From Flavobacterium lipolyticum (GTDB lineage: Bacteria > Bacteroidota > Bacteroidia > Flavobacteriales > Flavobacteriaceae), in NCBI RefSeq assembly GCF_020905335.1, contig NZ_JAJJMN010000002.1, positions 372,001 through 436,000 on the forward strand: DNA of 64,000 nt, written 5' to 3'. Below, piece by piece: positions 63,001-64,000 of this stretch; the first letter of the stretch is position 1; every line of letters starts with the position of its first letter. The position numbers and the translations under genes were made by a program. The notes under the pieces were generated by a model that worked only from the letters and a program-made list of their open reading frames with translations, was not told the origin of the DNA and did not search any database.

Positions 63001-64000
63001 AATGGGTTTGATTGACAACTCCCGTGAAGCTGGTAGAAACCTCATTCGTAATGGTCAGGTCGCAGCTCTGTTCAAAATTTGGATCTGAATCTAAAGTAAT
63101 ACAGGAAACGACCTTAACTCTGAATTCGATAACAGATGGGGTGCCGTCAATATTTACTAAACTGTCTGAGACTTCAAAAATAATGGTTCTCGTTTCGGGA
63201 TTATAGCCCGATAACTGATTGCCATTGGCATCATAAGTGACCACTGAACTTACAGTAACACCGTTGGGTAAACAGGTGAGGTCTTGCGGATAATTAAAAA
63301 TTACATTTTTAGGCAGAATGTTCTTAATTAAAACTTCTCTGGCATTGTCATCGCCATTATTGTTAAAGGTTATTTTATATTTTAAGTATTCTCCTAAATT
63401 GACAACCTCATTGTCTTTGACTTCAACATTATTTTCATTTGTAACCGTTTGTTTAATGACAATATTTGGTTGTACAATATCTATTGCTAAAGTGACTAAT
63501 GAAACGGCATAAGCATCTCCGGCGGTCGTTAATTGAAGGTCGAGCGATGTTTGACCGTTCCGTAAATACCCTTTATTGATATTGATGAGATCCATATCAA
63601 AACCGAAGGTATTTAATCTGGAAGGGCTTCTTTTGGTGATGTATTCGGCACCAGGTATGACCGGACTATCTGTAAATAAAGGGGCAGATGGAATGGTTAT
63701 CGAAGAATTAAAAACATTCCTCACATCATTAAGCTCATTAAAAATAGATTTGAACACCGGCTTTCCATTGCTGCCTATCGTTTTGATGTTCAGATAGTCA
63801 CCCAGGTAAGCCAATTCGCCCTCCTGAGAAACAATACCTATAGTGGCCTTTACCGGTTCGGGACCTGCGGGGGTGATAAATCCGTCAACGGTAAAATTGA
63901 GTTCCGTCAGTTCTCCCTGATTTGCATCTCTTTGAACTCCGACAAAACCATCAAAAGTGACAATTTTTTTACTGGGCTGTGTGATGTCTTCATACACAAT
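60092..64000 (-). CDS. Giant gliding/adhesin-type protein with T9SS type B (CHU_C) sorting domain (5' partial)
   Basis: Only the C-terminal ~1300 residues are in the window; the frame runs off the right edge, so the start lies beyond it. Visible parts in order are: beta-rich N-terminal region; a DUF11-like conserved repeat (NEVVNLGEYLKYKITFNNNG, ILPKNVIFNYPQDL); an Ig-like stretch with many Cys (LTCLPNG, CVTVVSC-like); a run of SprB-like repeats (GDYNILVTTTDGC, GGTPPYTFTVLGNN, AGTYNITIKDENDC, GGIPPYKTSLDNRN); and the last ~85 residues, a CHU_C domain (VPNIFTPNDSGINDGWKPLR, IRIYDRYGREICVLKHEESW, YWYVLKLRNTRDDREFIGNV). The protein would be surface-exposed, with roles in adhesion or gliding. The PorP/SprF partner follows. 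Confidence 0.93.
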   Translation of the reverse strand: MVYEDITQPSKKIVTFDGFVGVQRDANQGELTELNFTVDGFITPAGPEPVKATIGIVSQEGELAYLGDYLNIKTIGSNGKPVFKSIFNELNDVRNVFNSSITIPSAPLFTDSPVIPGAEYITKRSPSRLNTFGFDMDLININKGYLRNGQTSLDLQLTTAGDAYAVSLVTLAIDIVQPNIVIKQTVTNENNVEVKDNEVVNLGEYLKYKITFNNNGDDNAREVLIKNILPKNVIFNYPQDLTCLPNGVTVSSVVTYDANGNQLSGYNPETRTIIFEVSDSLVNIDGTPSVIEFRVKVVSCITLDSDPNFEQSCDLTITNEVSTSFTGVVNQTHFNGDSGLIYNCENIDGKTNNILSNLLFCDKQSEVLLCPPNTILSAENGFASYSWSKNPSGIPVFQSGQTITVDAIGTYYVVCTPFANPLPNQACATLKEIIEVKPFIMSDLDPLGGAFGEKIICAANNAKELTNFYLCPNSPVKTINLNIPEGVSSITWEKSNCALIPGATCPDESTACQWDTLNNNNNRNYAITSEGQYRVILSYGTNCSAPFYFNVYGEIVPTATSENIFCQTAGNITVNSPAMGTGYEYSLDKINYQTSTNLPVKIAGTYTVYIRPNSTNKAKCSYEIPNIKIEHKNLNTTHKISNSILNCFDDTASIEVTANNVRSNYVFTIYSGNEVLKTSGTIAGNTYTFDNLKSGDYNILVTTTDGCEARYPFTITGPKVLTASTQITKVPTCTPAEITVTAIGGTPPYTFTVLGNNANGEEYQKYYTGPSPMSIIIPNHNSATNYRFYVIDANNCKEVYAGLFNYNPLEVLTLKINSSKDIKCKGNLTGELSAQAKGGLGNYVFTLLDHEGLELPFNPTQSTPGNFTQLPAGLYQVSVTSGDCDPVIVPIEIKEPTLSLTHRVKYDNVTCAGLANVTIEVKASGGTGRIKYAISSFPNQFFDTGIFRGIKAGTYNITIKDENDCRIHDVITIIDPQPIHASVVQGSIKQEICIGEKTAAFSIDISGGIPPYKTSLDNRNGTYTQDQLDFDNLSGGKHTLYILDKNNCPFELAILLDIPTIVLKPTAKVSYDCESNTPGNKVTVKIDASNTNPTLIKYSLNGKEPKQDSNIFRNVPAGNHFVKVEHVSGCSEVSPLFAVDESNPPLTISLSQGGLNEIIITIKGGSGFYNSLTINDEVLKFTTKYIYYKSGDYTATVVDSNGCTATATKYFEFIDIIVPNIFTPNDSGINDGWKPLRQDNYPDIRIRIYDRYGREICVLKHEESWDGKYESANLPTGDYWYVLKLRNTRDDREFIGNVTLYR

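Overview
The window comes from a low-GC member of the Bacteroidota, almost certainly Flavobacteriaceae and most like Flavobacterium. The signs are a SusC/SusD pair, a FecI/FecR/TonB-receptor module, type IX secretion (T9SS) C-terminal sorting domains, a PorP/SprF-like protein next to a gliding-type giant adhesin, many SPII lipoproteins, and Bacteroidota promoters of the TTG / TAnnTTTG type. I see no rRNA, complete tRNA, CRISPR array or intact transposase. No base-composition or database calculation was possible, so family names rest on motifs read by eye.

Layout. 1-7 kb: the end of a SusC receptor, its SusD partner, and a secreted fusion of a phosphodiesterase-like domain with alkaline phosphatase, suggesting uptake of material released from phosphate esters. 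7-12.7 kb: ECF sigma factor, a tiny HMA-like protein, FecR anti-sigma, a 286-bp tandem duplication that made a chimeric mini-ORF, a TonB receptor and a DUF4249 lipoprotein. 12.9-17.8 kb: META lipoprotein, peptidoglycan-active protein, two small secreted proteins and a large unassigned protein.

18-31 kb is a polymorphic-toxin locus. A T9SS-sorted seven-repeat protein is followed by a two-gene RHS system: a 1481-aa protein ending in six DUF5977-like repeats, and a 1240-aa RHS core protein ending in a His-rich nuclease-like toxin, then an immunity candidate. Behind it lies a displaced RHS tip cassette with no start of its own. It shares a 384-bp exact repeat with the resident gene, carries a different toxin end, and is followed by two mutually similar immunity candidates. 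This is the arrangement expected for toxin-tip switching by recombination.

31.3-43 kb is a copper/heavy-metal island: an AraC regulator with a CxxC metal domain, CopA ATPase, CopZ-like chaperone, a Cys-rich lipoprotein, an RND efflux system (adaptor, pump, outer-membrane channel) and a HYC_CC_PP-type protein. Between CopA and CopZ lies a seven-unit, about 122-bp tandem array that runs into a REP-like palindromic element. 43-49.4 kb: HTH/DUF2975 pair, a small secreted protein, a SpoU methyltransferase, a GH20 hexosaminidase and an FN3 lipoprotein.

49.5-58.9 kb is an accessory region: a decayed DUF5655 gene, a small P-loop protein, an inverted pair of REP-like elements, two amidase-type proteins, membrane proteins of unknown role, a frameshifted bacteriocin-like leader peptide, an mreC gene without mreB or mreD, a DUF6985-like immunity candidate, a serine hydrolase and a possible integration-site scar at 58.87 kb. 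59-64 kb: a PorP/SprF-like protein and the 3' part of a giant T9SS type B (CHU_C) adhesin, a typical secretion-partner pair.
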